From assembly GCF_028769735.1 (NCBI RefSeq), contig NC_088178.1:17124357-17188356 (forward strand): DNA of 64,000 nt, written 5' to 3'. The translations under genes and the position numbers were made by a program. Positions within the stretch are counted from its first letter, which is position 1. The number at the start of each line of letters is the position of its first letter. The notes under the pieces are model-generated. The model made no database searches and was not told the DNA's origin. It saw only the letters and a program-made list of their open reading frames with translations. Source of the DNA: Zonotrichia leucophrys gambelii. Its lineage: Eukaryota > Chordata > Aves > Passeriformes > Passerellidae. This document shows positions 37,072 to 49,950 of the stretch, one piece after another.

Positions 37072-40000
37072 AGCTCAGGTATGGGACCTGTCTGGGGCAT
37101 TTATTTGCTGCTTTTTCAGGCTTGTGTAATTTTTCCTCAAAGACAAAACTTTTCACCTTTCTTGGTGCCTACTCCTGAGGTCACTTAGAGTTTAGTTATT
37201 CTGAGGTAGAAGCATGAAAAGCAATACTTGCTTCTACCTCCATGCGGAAGAAAATAAATTCCATAATCTAAGAGTCGGCTTAGAAGTCAGCAGGGTTTTG
37301 GTTATTTTTAAATTCCTTTTTTTAACAAAAATGTAGTGATTTTATGTTAAAATAAATTTGACTTAAAAGAGTCTTGTCAAGCTGAAATCTTGTGATTTTT
37401 TCTTACTTTTCCCAATAACATTTCCATTCTCTCTTGAGCCATTGCTGGTATGAACCATATTCTGAAAACCTGATTGTTGGATTCCATGAAGTCGGGGAGC
37501 TTGTGTCCAGAATTTCTCTCATACAAGGAGTAAAACAAGGAAATATCATACCTCAGTAATAGGTCATTCTTTGAATAAAAGATTTGTTCCCCTTCCTCCA
37601 GAAAAGAAGCCTTTCTCTGTGATAAAGTGTACAATGCACAAAACACCAATAATAGAAAATTTCTTCCTTCAAAATATTGTGAAGGCATCTAGTATGTTGC
37701 TGGAAGCTCTCAGCATCTCGCAGAATTTTGCCATAAGAGGGCATGTGTGATTCTTCTAAAGGACATGAGGAATTGGTTGAGGAATCTGTGCTCTTGAACC
37801 AGTAGTGGGAAGGTGATGAACAGATATGCTGTAAAAATGAACAAGCTAATGGAAATTTGAGCCCAGAGTCTGCAGCATGTTTAAGCTAACTGAAATGGAA
37901 GGTCTGAAGGAAAGCATGGGCTGAGAACAAAATCACAGGGCAACCCCCAAAAGGATTGTTGCATCTGCAGGAACATTAAATAATAGTTATAGCTCAGCTG
38001 GCCAAATACATAGTCAATTATTTTTACTCTGTGTTTATGTTTTGAGGCCTGGCTTTGGCCAGAACAGAAAAGTGATGCTCTCTGAAAGGTAGAAGGTTTC
38101 TGTTTCATTTTGGCACCACATTTCACCTATAACAAAGCTGAAGATCAAGCCAAGTAGCATTCTGGCTTCACCAAGAAATGATAGTTCTATTCCTGCACGC
38201 TGAACATCCTGGGGAAATGCTCCTCGCCCTGCAAATGCTTCAGGCTGAATACTTCTGTGCCCTCCTAATGCCTGTGAAGTGTTTAGAGCACATTTTATTG
38301 AAATTATTAGAATACACAAAATCAAAAAGACTTCAAAAAATGTTAAAAAATTTAAGAACACTGGTGAATGATCAGAGCACACAAAACGTTAGATGCCTTC
38401 CATCTTATTTTACATATGAACCTCCTTTGATCTTCTTCTCAGACTTTTACATGGCTTTCTTGTGCTATTATAATTGTTCTGCTGATATCATAGCAGAATG
38501 AAAGAGTCAAAGTCCAGCCAAGATGTGGGAACTTGCAAAAATTTGGACATCTGTTTAATGTTATATGTAAGTGTAATGTTTTTAATATTGTATAACAATT
38601 CACTTAAATTAAACAGTTTATATACACTTTAGGAGAATTGAAACTTACACTGTATTTTGGCAAATAGCAGTTTTGAGATAGCATCACTATCTCTTTAATT
38701 ATTAATTTTTATGACTAAATGAAAAAAGTTTAAAAATATATCCATTTTAAGAAGGAGAAAGGAGATTGCTGTCCAGTTTAGTATTGTAACTTGTAAATTT
38801 GATGTAATTCATAATTTTATTCATTAAAAGAATAGACTGAAAACTGCCACTTACTAAAATGTTGTAAATGAACGTGGTAATTTTATGACTGCTGCATAAA
38901 AAAATGTAGGACTAAAACTTATTTGTATAAAGCAAAAAACTGCATATAAGAATTAAACGAACTAGCATCTCTTGCCCCATACTTTCTTCTATTTTACCTT
39001 CAGCTGTTTCATCTTCTTTTAGGATTTTTTAAGATACGATGGATTGTGGGTATTAATTTTAGAAAACCTTGCATTAATATGAAAATGAAATAAAGTGGAA
39101 AGATCATGGGCTTATCTGAGAAGCCTGTGGCTGAACCTGGTAACACATTTAGTACAATCAGGAAGCGTGGCTTGTTAGCATCAGGCCCAATTCCTTATGG
39201 AACATTTAGAGTGACGCTAAGGGAATATGAGATGATAGCTTTCAAAATCAATAGTGTTTCCTCTTCTAGCAAGAGCACTAGGAACTGTTTAGAGTAAGAT
39301 TGTATGACAGTTTCCACTCTATGTCCCTCTTAATTTCTGTAGAAATTGTTAGAAGTTTTAATTTTAAATTTTGATGAACTCATTAACCCAATAGCTGTAC
39401 ATTGGAGTACAATCAATACAGAGAAAAAAATCGTATAGAAAGTATTGCTAGAAAAAATGTTGAATGCTACAATTTGGAGGAAACTGTATTCTTTACTGAT
39501 TGGCAAACAATGTCTGCCTTTATCCTACAGTTAATCTCAGCTGGTGTCTGTTCCTCTTATTAATATTTTATTACTGGTAGTATTTTACTTGGGAATAACT
39601 GCACCAAGTGTTATGTAGGGAGAGGACCTCAAACTGGCTCCAGACTTTAGCCTCTGAACAGGTGTGCCTATTTTAGCATTTCAGTTTGGATAAGATTTCA
39701 GTTTTAGTGTATTTTTGAATGGAATTTCTGGATTATCCCTGCTTCCTGTGCTTTGAATCCCCTCACAGAGTAGATTTCAGTCACCCGAGGACTGTGGAAA
39801 ACTCCATCTGACTTCCCAGTGATGTATACAGTTTGACCATACTCCTCTGGTCAGCCATGGAGGAGTGTGTCACAGAGGCAGTTTTCTGAATGCCCAGGAT
39901 GTGTGTCCTAGGGGAGGCTGCAAGGGAACAGATGCGCAGGTTGCTGAAGTGGGATCCCCATTCCTTAGTGCTTGATTGATATTTAACTGTGGCTTGGCAC

Positions 40001-40539
40001 CCAAAGTCCTCATAGAAAAAGGTAAGAAAAGTTCAGAGAGTTTGAGGGTCCAGCAGACAGGCTGGGGAAAGCCTTCCTGTACACGTTTGAAACTCAGCAG
40101 CTGGAAAACATGCTGAAGATGTTTTATTTTGATGAGAGGATTATAATTAATTGTACAATTACAGTATTGTCATGAAACACTTAAGAGTCCTCTTGAGCCT
40201 TGCCAGGTTTCCAAAGAATGAGTCTCAGAAGTAGTTTCTGTTAAACACCGTAGGAAATGCTACAGTCATGGAAAATTTAGCTTTCACATTAAAATACATA
40301 GGAGATATCCTGATTTGGAAGTTTAGTTCTGCAAACTTTTCGGTATAAATGCAAAATGCAGCATGTTTAGCTCCAGAATCCTTTGGTATTTTAATGTGTG
40401 GAGAGGGGGCCTGCACACACCTCCACATAAAGGCACCACCCATTTTTATCTCCAACCTTAGACCTACATTCCAAATCTTGCAAGGGGCCAGTGTGAAATG
40501 TAATTATACAGTCACCTAAATTGCTACACAATTATAGTT
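37072..40539. other. AT-rich DNA without recognisable genes
   Basis: No supported gene. Frames of 103-115 codons (37377-37688 and 38035-38382 on -, 38178-38501 on +) overlap on opposite strands in part and show no known domain. About 39600-40120 is richer in G and C but has no open frame of note. Confidence 0.55.
37203..37240. repeat. hairpin with 12-bp perfect arms
   Basis: Arm 37203-37214 is the exact reverse complement of 37229-37240 around a 14-nt loop. The stem is too short for a typical pre-miRNA. It is perhaps a local inversion event. Confidence 0.9.
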
Positions 40540-40935
40540 CATTTTGAATGTGCCATATAATAGAGCTTCAGAATCTGAGCTTTCATTGAAGAAGTAATTA
40601 AGCTTCTTCTCCTTATGGTTACAAAGATAACCTTCAAAATGTCAAATGAGCCTAAGCAGTTGCCTTGATTTCTGTCTGCATCTGCAGACAGCTTGAAACA
40701 GTAGCTTCAAGAAAATGATACCATGTGCTGCCCCCTTCATTGTGGGCACTGCTGCTGAGGGAGCCTAGCGAAAGCTTTCTTGTTAACTATTTCACAGCTG
40801 ATAGATCTAGCAGAAATAGCCAATCCAAGAGCTGCTCTGATCTTTTTAGACATAATTACAAGGAAATAAAATGTAGGTTTCATTGATACCATTGATTTTG
40901 TTAAGCTTATCCACAGGAGGGAAGAATTGATGAAT
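40540..40935. promoter_or_regulatory. possible conserved non-coding element
   Basis: There is little low-complexity sequence here, and several homeodomain-like cores occur ('gaagtaattaagcttc' near 40591, 'atgaattaatttg' near 40930). A 9-bp-arm inverted repeat lies at 40672-40691 (CTGTCTGCA-TC-TGCAGACAG). A regulatory role is inferred from texture only. Confidence 0.2.
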
Positions 40936-42433
40936 TAATTTGTTTGCTATAATTTAATATCCTTCTCCTTGTGCTCAAGATATTAAAGAAGGTCTTGATG
41001 TAGTCTTTATCACACCCCTGACAAAAATATCAAGTAATGAAGTAACAGCTCTGCTGTTTTCCATTCGTCTGCAGAAACTCCATCCTTCTCATCAATGTCT
41101 TGTGTCACACAATTGATGTAATGATTCCCTTTTTTTTTTTAATAAATTCTCTCTCCTTTTTTCATCAAATTGAGTTATTCGTCTAATAATAAAACACATA
41201 AAATAGGTGGATTAAAAAATGGCAAAAATCCATATGTTACAAAAGAAGGCATATGTCCAGGAAGATAGTGTAAATCCAAAAAAAGCTTTTCTGGGAACTA
41301 TATCAATGTAGCTAGAGCAAACTTACTGTAATACAAGACGTCTGGATACTGGCTGTTCCAATTTTGTATATTTTAAGTGTACTATACATTTAAATGAAAA
41401 ATAATGTGCTGTTTCTTTCACAAAGAGTCCAGAAAAAGTGGAGGGTATGGTTCTGCTTGCAGCCTGCCTGGTGTTTTTTGCAGGATGCTGGCTGGTACCA
41501 GTACAAGTAGGGTGTGCTGCTGTGTCCTGTTTTCTGGGAAATTGAGCAGAAGCCCTGAAGATATGAAAGCTTCTGCTTGACACTGCTGCTTTGGAAGCCT
41601 AGTGAGGGCTCATGAGAACTATTCATCTGTTTCATGACAATACTTTAATCTTGCAATTAATTAAAATCTTTTCCCAGTATACAAGCCTTCCTTCATCAGC
41701 CTGACATGCCATGCATGGAAAAGAACAAGAATTGGCAAAGAATCATACAGATTTGTGACAGAACTCTGAATAATGCCACATTGATTATTTAGATCAGCAT
41801 AGGGCTAAGCTTTCATCTAATGCAGTGCTTACATGACAAGGGGGACTCACCCTTGAGAAAATCCCAGGTCAGGATTCTAAGTCTGCATTTTTATCCTGAT
41901 TGGTTCATGACAGACTCTTGTATTAGGTGCATGAGACTTTGTAGGAGAGATACAAAGAGCACTGTAGTAATAGAAACATTGCACTGATTTTTACATGGTA
42001 TTGTATTGCATTTTGATCTATGTACCTTATCATTTCAGTGCAAAGTACACAGTTCAGGGGAGCTAAATTTGAAATTTTCCTTCAATCGGCAGAAGAACTA
42101 ATATTGGACAGCTTGGCATTAGTTTGACATAGGCTGCTTTAGGATAATTTTAATTTAAGGAAATGTATCTTCCTTATCCCTTCCTATGTTTACATATATG
42201 ATCTCAATGAAAATAAGGCTGCTCAAACATTTAAAATCTCACTTTTCCCACGTATCAAAAATGTAGTTGTCCTTAATTTCAGTTTTAGCACCACTACTAC
42301 TGGTACTTCTAATGCCAGGAAGGGATAGTTCCCTAGAACTGTGCTTAATGCAAATGTACTTCACTGCAGAAAAAATACCTAGAGATGTAATAGAGAAAAA
42401 ATCCTGAAGTGCTAAATTATGATATGATATATG
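40936..42433. other. AT-rich DNA without recognisable genes
   Basis: No exon or known repeat. Two overlapping frames on - (41323-41635, 86 and 81 codons) show no domain. Confidence 0.6.
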
Positions 42434-42493
42434 ATTATATTATATTATATTATATTATATTATATTATATTATATTATATTATATTATATTAT
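42434..42493 (+). repeat. (ATTAT)12 pentanucleotide microsatellite
   Basis: About twelve uninterrupted copies of ATTAT (60 bases) follow a related GATAT-rich lead-in at 42419-42433. It ends abruptly at TTTCGGG. The purity suggests a young and probably length-polymorphic repeat. Confidence 0.95.
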
Positions 42494-44192
42494 TTTCGGG
42501 AATTTATTCTAGGGCTGGTAAAAATTGATTTGGAAATAGATATATAATGAAGGGAAGGGATGTCTTGTAATATATTACATTTCCATGACATGATATCATT
42601 TCACTCAATTGAAGCCTCAAGTGAGCAAATAATTTTTCATCAGTGTTTGTTAGGGAATACTTATGTTTCCCACATGTACTCTATGAATATGGAAACACTT
42701 TGACAAATATTATCAGTATTTGTCAGACACTAAGAATGTTTAATACTGTTTTGGGCATTTCCTTTCCCAAAGCTGAAGACAAAGCCTTGTAGTGTTTGAG
42801 CCTAGGTGGATGCTGGGGATGGAAAAATTATACTAAATTTTCACTGAAGGTGAAAGTGCAAGCTTAGCACTAATTGATGTGTAACCTTTTCCTTCCTGGA
42901 ACTGAGTATTTTATAAACCCTGTATTCAGCCTAACGCCTCCATACACCAAAGAGAGTTTTTAGATGAAGCCATCTAAGGTGGAGCGGAGCAGCTTCATTC
43001 TTGTGGACAGACAGAGCCATGGGATGGGGCTGGAGATGGCTCAGAATAGCCCTTGAAGCCGTGTGTAAGTTTGGGCTAAGGCTGCAACAGCCCAAAATAG
43101 AGGCTGCTCTTCTCGCTGTCAAACCTCTAATCACTTCAGCTTGGTTCTGTGGAGAAATCACCAGGAAAAGTTGTGTAGCTCTACCTGTGGTGTAGAAGGT
43201 TAATTAATCTGAACTTGGTATTCCACCATAATTATGCATCTTCTTGGAAAGCAGGGTATCTATGAATAGCAAGCAGAGGGTGGATTAATGTGAAAGACTT
43301 AACTTCATTGCCCATTCATAAGTACAGTTAAGAGAATTTTCTTCCTAAGCAGGTACTAAATTGAAAAAAGTAAAATGAAAATGAAGTTTCAGGTAGATAA
43401 ATCTAGTATTAAATATTACCCAAATTCATCTATAGTTTCAGGAAATTGAAAATGGGGGGAAATGATAAGAGTTTCGTATTAATATTTTTTGAATAAATTT
43501 ATAGATTTTTCTTTCCAAAAGTAACACCTTTTCAAGACTGACCTGCATTTAAGAGGTAAAGTACCTGACATCTGACTTATCTGCTAAGGAATATCAATTT
43601 AATCTCCAGTTTTTTCAAGTTAAATAGACAGACTGATTCTAAACCTTTTGTTTGGCAAAAGTTACAATTTGACATTGACCTGAATGAGCAATTCTGTAAT
43701 CTCCATCTCTTCTATTTGCATAGTATCCAAAACACAAAAAATTCTATTACTCTCACAGATTGTTCACACCAATAAAGAGAGTGAAGATCCCCACTTTTGT
43801 AGAAATCTTGGTGTCAGAATAGAGTTCTATCTACTAAATATATCTCATGTATTTTTTTAGTCTGTTTTCTCTTACTTCACACGTCCATGTCTTGATTTAT
43901 TAAGGGCTTGTTTTAAATCCTTAAGGCTTGCCAGGGTGAAATTTTGTCCAGAATTTCTAGAGTGATTTTTTTATTCTACCCTTACATTATGACAATATTT
44001 TAATTTTGTGGATTAATGACAAAACTCCCAAGCCACAGTTTAACCCTGTCTTCTGTGGAACCTCAGGTTCAGCACATCCTCCCAGTCCATGGGCTGGGAT
44101 CAGCATTATCCTTGTGCACATCACTGCCCAAAGGTCCCAGCTTGAGACAGGCCCTTGTGAGACCTGTGGAAGTTTCCTGGAGAGCTGAGTTT
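42494..44192. other. non-coding DNA without recognisable genes
   Basis: No supported gene. The patch at 42930-43200 is slightly GC-richer and open in both directions (76 codons on -, 64 on +), with no domain recognised in either. Confidence 0.55.
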
Positions 44193-44234
44193 TTACCTCA
44201 AGGTCTCACAGCCTTACCTCAAGATCTTACAGGC
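44193..44234 (+). repeat. two-copy 21-bp tandem duplication
   Basis: Copies 44193-44213 and 44214-44234 differ at three positions. A small stem (TACAGGCT/AGCCTGTA) overlaps the end of copy two. This is a slippage duplication in non-coding DNA. Confidence 0.85.
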
Positions 44235-44710
44235 TTTAGAGCCTGTAACTGTGGGGAGCAGGTAGAGTTAAGCTCAGGTGTAGGCCAGGGTTAACTCATA
44301 CAAGTATAATAAGTAAGTGTAAAAAAAAAAATAAGAGGAAATTAGGAAAGTGAGAATGAGGATGTAATTTATCAGAACATAGGCCTGTACAGACAACTTA
44401 TTGTACAATTTGAGGGTTATGAGAGCAAGGTACCAAAAGGTAGCTTTTTTTAATATTTCCTCAGTAAATTTCTTTCAACTACTCATGAGGAAAAAACTGA
44501 TTTTTTTGTTCATGGTTTCTTCCCCTCATATCTTCCCCCACCTGCATAGTAACTTTCTTCATCTCATTTTTCTTTATTTTGACAATATTTATTATTTATC
44601 TCTTGATGGTGATGTATGTGCCAGATTATGACATTGCTACAGTATTTACCTTTGCTTTACCTTTTTATCATCATTACATTTTTTTTGTATAACTTGGACC
44701 TGAGACACTT
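44235..44710. other. AT-rich DNA without recognisable genes
   Basis: No gene or known repeat recognised. A short A-tract occurs near 44321, and a 76-codon frame on + (44401-44631) is Phe/Leu-rich from T-rich DNA. Confidence 0.6.
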
Positions 44711-44802
44711 CATAGAATCATAGACTAGTTTGGGTTGGAAGAGAACTCGAAGATCACCCAGTTCCAACCTCCCAGTGTAGGCGAGGACACCTCCCACTAG
44801 AA
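44711..44802 (-). mobile_element. CR1 LINE 3'-end fragment, inverted
   Basis: The + strand begins 'catagaatcatagac', the reverse complement of the CR1 terminal octamer repeat. It continues 'tttgggttggaagagaac', 'agatcacccagttccaacc' and 'gaggacacctcccactag', which is the inverted order of the CR1 3' region. The insertion is therefore on -. The copy is 5'-truncated at about 90 bp and non-coding. Recognised by motif order rather than by search. Confidence 0.92.
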
Positions 44803-45650
44803 TTGACTTCCACTTTCTCAGTGAAGTTTGATTGTTTGTATTTATGGAGACTGTACACTGAGGTCTACATGACCAAAGTATAGCCTATAACTACTGGCTT
44901 TCAGGTGCACTATTTGTGGAGATTTTTTTCATTTTTTTAAGAGAAGCAGAGAAGGGGTAAGAGCAGAAATCTATGTTCTCTTGCTTTTTTCTCCTCCCTC
45001 AAAGAAACACCGAGCCAACACTGAGCTTCCCCAACTATAATTAAATTTATGATCCAGAAAGCTACATTAAATTATTCTCCATAGTAGCAGCACACAGGCT
45101 TCTTTCATTTATCAGAAGATCCTTAAAGTAAGGGATTGTAGCTTTTCCTGTCAGAAAGCTTCCTCCCTTTTCATGAGATTCTACAGCAAATGTGTATTCT
45201 AGTAATCCATAAACTTTAAGTATCCACTTGTGGGCCATTATATTGTTTGCTCTTCTTCACAAATGTCATAAATGGGTGTACACTTTGATAGGTTTTAAGC
45301 GATAAAAAAAATATCTTTTTGTAGTGTACAGTACAGCAACACAATTGTAATTAAACTTATCTAAGTTTAGGCCAAAGGCATCAGAGTATTTATGTCTTGT
45401 GTTTTGCATCTCTTTCCAAGTTATTTTATTAACATAGGGTGTCTTTAATTATGCAGAACTGCAAACTGCATTATTGATATTCTACAAACATTAACTACAA
45501 GTGTCTCTAATGAAGCAGGAAGAAAACATGCTTTCTTGTTATTTGTCAGGACTTGCAAAGCACTAAGTATTTCAAATGCTCTCTTTATATTGCATAAAGT
45601 AGAAGGCATCTGAGACATGTGACATACCAGCTCAGTATTTATACTTGGCA
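44803..45650. other. AT-rich DNA without recognisable genes
   Basis: No gene, exon or repeat recognised. Confidence 0.6.
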
Positions 45651-45717
45651 ATATGTGTATACATATATGTATCTATACACATACATACACACATATATAT
45701 GTGTATGCATATATGTG
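45651..45717. repeat. alternating purine-pyrimidine (TG/TA/CA) tract
   Basis: The 67 bases are almost strictly alternating pyrimidine and purine, mixing TA, TG and CA steps, with a perfect 16-bp palindrome inside (45689-45704). Such DNA can adopt Z-form or cruciform structure. The Ile/His/Tyr/Met-rich open frame starting at 45645 is the translation of this repeat, not a gene. Confidence 0.9.
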
Positions 45718-46659
45718 ATTTTCAAAGTGGATTTAATATTCTGACCTGCCCTGAAAATGAAAATAACAAAGTAAAAAGAAAAAAGAAAGAAAGAAAAAAA
45801 GAGATTTCTGCAGTAATAATGAACTCCGGCAGAAAATTATGGTCCATGTCTCTCTTGAACATTATGTCTTAAGAACTGGAATTGTCACCTAGAAGAAGAA
45901 GAAAGCTAAGAATTTTTGAGATTCAATTTGGCAAAATTATTTTTAACAGACACAAACAATATCCAGGCCATAGCAGACAGAAAACAATATCCTGTTACCT
46001 AAGTGTAAATGCTAATGTAAGTGTGATAACATTGCTTAGCTAAAGTGACACATATTAAGGCCATATAGCAGCAGGGGCTCAACTGCAGTATTTATGCTTT
46101 TATGTCTTTAGATTCTGAGTAAATCTTGGGCATGGGAGGGAACCTGAAATTGCCTTTCAAGAAAGTCTCCCTAGGACCTGTTACTAATCAATAGAGGAAG
46201 TTTTATGAGGATCCCACACTCATTTCATGACCTTAAAATCTAAGGGAAAACTAGAGATGTTTGATTTCTTTTTTCTTGCATATTATAATAGAAAAATCTT
46301 TGGGAGATATACAACATCTTTTCCTATGGAATGATCTTAAAAATAACATTGATGTAGTACCAACTGCTGTATTCCCCTGTAAAAAAAGAAACATAGGGAA
46401 GGTATCAATCTTTAATTTCTATTGAATAGGCTCTGAGACATTACCTTGGAGTAAATTGTGTCTTAAAGTTTTAGTATGCTTGTGTTTGAGGCATGGCTAA
46501 AAGAGTCTCACCCATGCCAGGACCATGCAACATTTTGACTCAATGCCCTGACTGTGGTAAAATGAATTTTGAATTGTTGCTTTTAAATCATATAACTCAA
46601 ATGGGACAAGGAAAGAGACTGTATGTGATCACAGTTCAAGTAATGTCTCTCAGACAGAG
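45718..46659. other. AT-rich DNA without recognisable genes
   Basis: A purine tract of AAAG-like units lies at about 45775-45802. Nothing else is recognisable. Confidence 0.55.
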
Positions 46660-47180
46660 ACCAGTGTGAATGTTTAGATGATCCTCACTGGCTTCATATG
46701 AAGGCACCGGAAAATTAATTTGCCATAAAGTGACTGCAACTTCAAAAGTATTTAAAATAGCCTACACAGGCATGTTGGAGGGTTGATTTCTGTAGACAGC
46801 AATTAAAGTCACAATGAAAATCCTTAGTTAAAGTGGCTTCTTATGCTACTGGTTTAACTGAGATGTGGGAGTTCACCTCAACATTTCATGTCTGACTTCT
46901 TGTATTGAGTATTGATGTAAACAAAATAAACAAATACTGGCAGAACTGAAAAATGTAACTATCGTGTGGTGCTGTTGGGCTGGCTTTTCCCATCCCGTGT
47001 CTTCCACAAAACAGGGTGAGAATCAATTAAAGTGAAGTGTGGCCACATGAAAATAAATGATGTCAGGATCCACAGTTCTTTGGCCCTAAGAACTTTCAAA
47101 GACAAACTTAGAAAGCAGCACAAGAACTGGATCAAGAGCCTGCAGTGTGTCAATGAACTGCTGATGGATGCAACATGACA
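46660..47180. promoter_or_regulatory. possible conserved non-coding element
   Basis: The composition is balanced with AATTAA and TAAAGT-type cores ('ggaaaattaatttgcc' near 46709, 'gaatcaattaaagtg' near 47020) and no homopolymers. The 64-codon frame on - lacks a domain. This is a weak call based on appearance. Confidence 0.15.
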
Positions 47181-49489
47181 ACATAATCAAATCTCATGTG
47201 TCTTTGCAATGACATACCAAGCCTGCAGAATTCAAAACAGCTTAGCTTGCTGAAAGCCATGACCAAAACATGTTTTCTCTTAGCTGCAACTATTTAGAAG
47301 AATTTAAAACTAATTTTTTAAAGGAAATTCTCTGCTGTCCAGAAAAAAGAGGCTTCTGTGACGCAAATATTGTCGGTGATACAGAGCTTGAAGTGAAAAA
47401 AATCCAACTCAGCCAGATGTCATCTTAAATTTCCTATCAATGCTTGAATCTGTGGGAAAGATATGGCACCTATGCTATATTAATTAAAACCCAAGTTCCC
47501 TGTTTCGGATTTTATAAGAATCTTTCAAGAAGTCTATTGAAAGGATTTTCAATATTTCATACTTCCAGTGTAGTGTCACATACTGAACGTGTTAGAGAAA
47601 AGACAGTCTGGCTAGCAAATTAGAGATAATAACAGCAAATCTCAAGTACACTAGTCATTATGTTTATTGTATAGTCAGATTACACACACTAGTTCCTGTT
47701 CTTTTTCTTCCTTGGTGTGTTCAGCATGTTGTCTCATGGAAACATTGCTTGATTACATACTTCTGGTTTATATTTTACTCTCTGTAGGTGTACACATTAA
47801 GACGTTTTTCTCATACTTTCTAGTGCTACATTTTCAGTTAGTTTTTTCCCTATTGCATGCCTTGCACACCAGAAGTACTTCTGTAATTGCCATATCACAG
47901 TGTAAGCTTTTATGTAGACTGACTAATTGGTAAAAGCTGCTTTTTATGCTCCTGTTTGTTCTCTGAAGTGTCATTTGTGCTGTTCAGTATTCAGTTGTAT
48001 TCGGTATTAACGGTACTTTTTGGGATTTAAAAGTAATGACTTGCTGATTGTCCTTCAGAAAACAATTTCCAAAGCAGTATTTTTTCTTCCACAGGCTTAT
48101 GTTACTATATTAATTAATACAATATTTTTTGTCTATATCAAAACTATGGATGTTTATTAAGCTTGCATATATATTTTGTTACATCCATTTAATAAAGAGC
48201 AAAAATACATCTAAAGGAGAATAATAGCACTTTTTATTTTTTAGTTAAGAAAGATGTTCTGTCTATGTATAATCTTACGCAGATGTGCCCATGGTAAATA
48301 TCCATTCTGACATTCTTTGAAAATGGCCAGAACAGTATATTTAGACACACACCAGACAGATTTAAATTACAAAATGGTATTTTTCATGACTTTTTTTTAA
48401 TTTGCGTCTCCTTCTGAATATAGTAAGTAAAGTTTTCATTTCAGAGACAGGAATGTCTGATTTCTGCTAATCCCACAACTTTACCATATTCCAAGCCTGC
48501 AGCACAACCACAAACAGGGATTCATTTGCTCATAGCATGAAGGAGAGGCCCCAAGTGAATTTATTCTCTTTCTCAGTTTTTTCTTTACATTCCCAGGGAA
48601 ATGTCATACAAGCTGTCTGGAATTGGTTACTAAGGGACATGGTCTTTCAAGCAATTTCTCATCAGTCTTTCTGTTCTATAGGGAAATAAAATGGAATCTT
48701 GCTAAATAGTGAGTCAGAATTCAAGGCAGATATTGATATGATACTTAATAACAAACAAATATCAAATGATCATGGAAATTATTACTGGCTCTGTGCTTGC
48801 AACTACAGTATGAAGGATTTTCTTCCTTCAAATTTTTCTATGTAAAATATAAATAGATTTGTAAGCATTTACAGGATCAAAACTGAATATGGCTGTGCTA
48901 TTTTAACATATTGGTTATTTCCACACAGTGGGGTACTAGAGGGTGTTTGTGTGATTTTAGGTGAATGTGTCTGTTAATTTTTTCTGTCACTCATCAGCTA
49001 GGTGGTTGTTTGTTTGGGTTTTTTGTTTGTGATTTTTTAAAAGAATCTCAATAAAGTGTTTGTTTTATTGAGATTTCATAGATACTAAAAATTTAAGATA
49101 TTTAGGCCTTGACTGCATGTAGAAGTGGTCCTGCTAAAAAAGCCTAATTCCCTGTATCCTGCTATGATGAGCTCTCATCTGCCTGAGACCCTGGAATTGA
49201 TCCTCCCATGTGAGCCTTGCAAACTCAAATGTGTCCTCATGTTTGGTAGCTCAGCTACCCAACTGCTCTCTGGAGACAGAGAACAGTGCCTATGCCTGTG
49301 ACCACAGTAAGCCAGAATTTCATCAGTATCAAAATCAGTAGTCTATACATTCACATTTAAACTCTTCATGAGATTCTATGATTAAAAAGAAAAAAAAAAA
49401 GAAAATCGAGGTTATCAATTTGTCAAGTTTTGAAACACTGAATCTGCTTTTACCTGATCAATGAGGCCTCAGTACATGCATCTCTTACT
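47181..49489. other. AT-rich DNA without recognisable genes
   Basis: No supported gene. A 12-bp-arm hairpin at 49044-49075 is listed separately, and an A10 tract occurs near 49391. Confidence 0.55.
49044..49075. repeat. hairpin with 12-bp perfect arms
   Basis: AATCTCAATAAA (49044-49055) and its exact reverse complement (49064-49075) flank an 8-nt loop. The small AT-rich fold-back has no assignable role. Confidence 0.9.
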
Positions 49490-49950
49490 TTGGTTATTTA
49501 TTGTGTTGAATGCCCTGTGAAAAGAGCCCTAATCTTTGACCAAAGAGACTGCACTATGGTCATGTCCCTCAGCATTCTCTCCATGTAGCAGTCAGGCCTT
49601 TTGTCGTGGGCAGTCAGTGCCCATGGAAGGCAGCTGAATTCTCTGTCTTAACATGAATGCAAATGTTCTTTTGCAGAGCTCCCTCTGGGAATGTGCACAG
49701 TAATATCACAACACCAACCTCAAGTCACAGACATTTGCAGTCACTGCCTGTGGGGATAGAGGAGACAGCGAGGGTGTCCTGACAAATACTGTACTTGCCT
49801 TTTGTCATTAGACTTGCACGGGACAAGTGTGGCACAAAGGATTACGGAGTCAATGGCTAGTTCCTATTTAAATATCAAATGTATTTAGAGAGAGTCCCAT
49901 GATGATGGGAATCAATCACCTGCTAATGTTTTAAGCACATAGGAAAATGT
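49490..49950. promoter_or_regulatory. possible conserved non-coding element
   Basis: About 460 bases have balanced composition and no simple repeats, with factor-like words: a CTTTGACC nuclear-receptor half-site (49534-49541) and an ATGCAAAT octamer (49657-49664). No open frame of more than 60 codons crosses it. It contrasts with the AT-rich flanks, and conservation is untested. Confidence 0.25.

Noticed and set aside
45645..45872. 75-codon frame rich in Ile, His, Tyr and Met
   Set aside because: Its first half is the translation of the TG/TA/CA repeat and its middle that of the AAAG-like tract.
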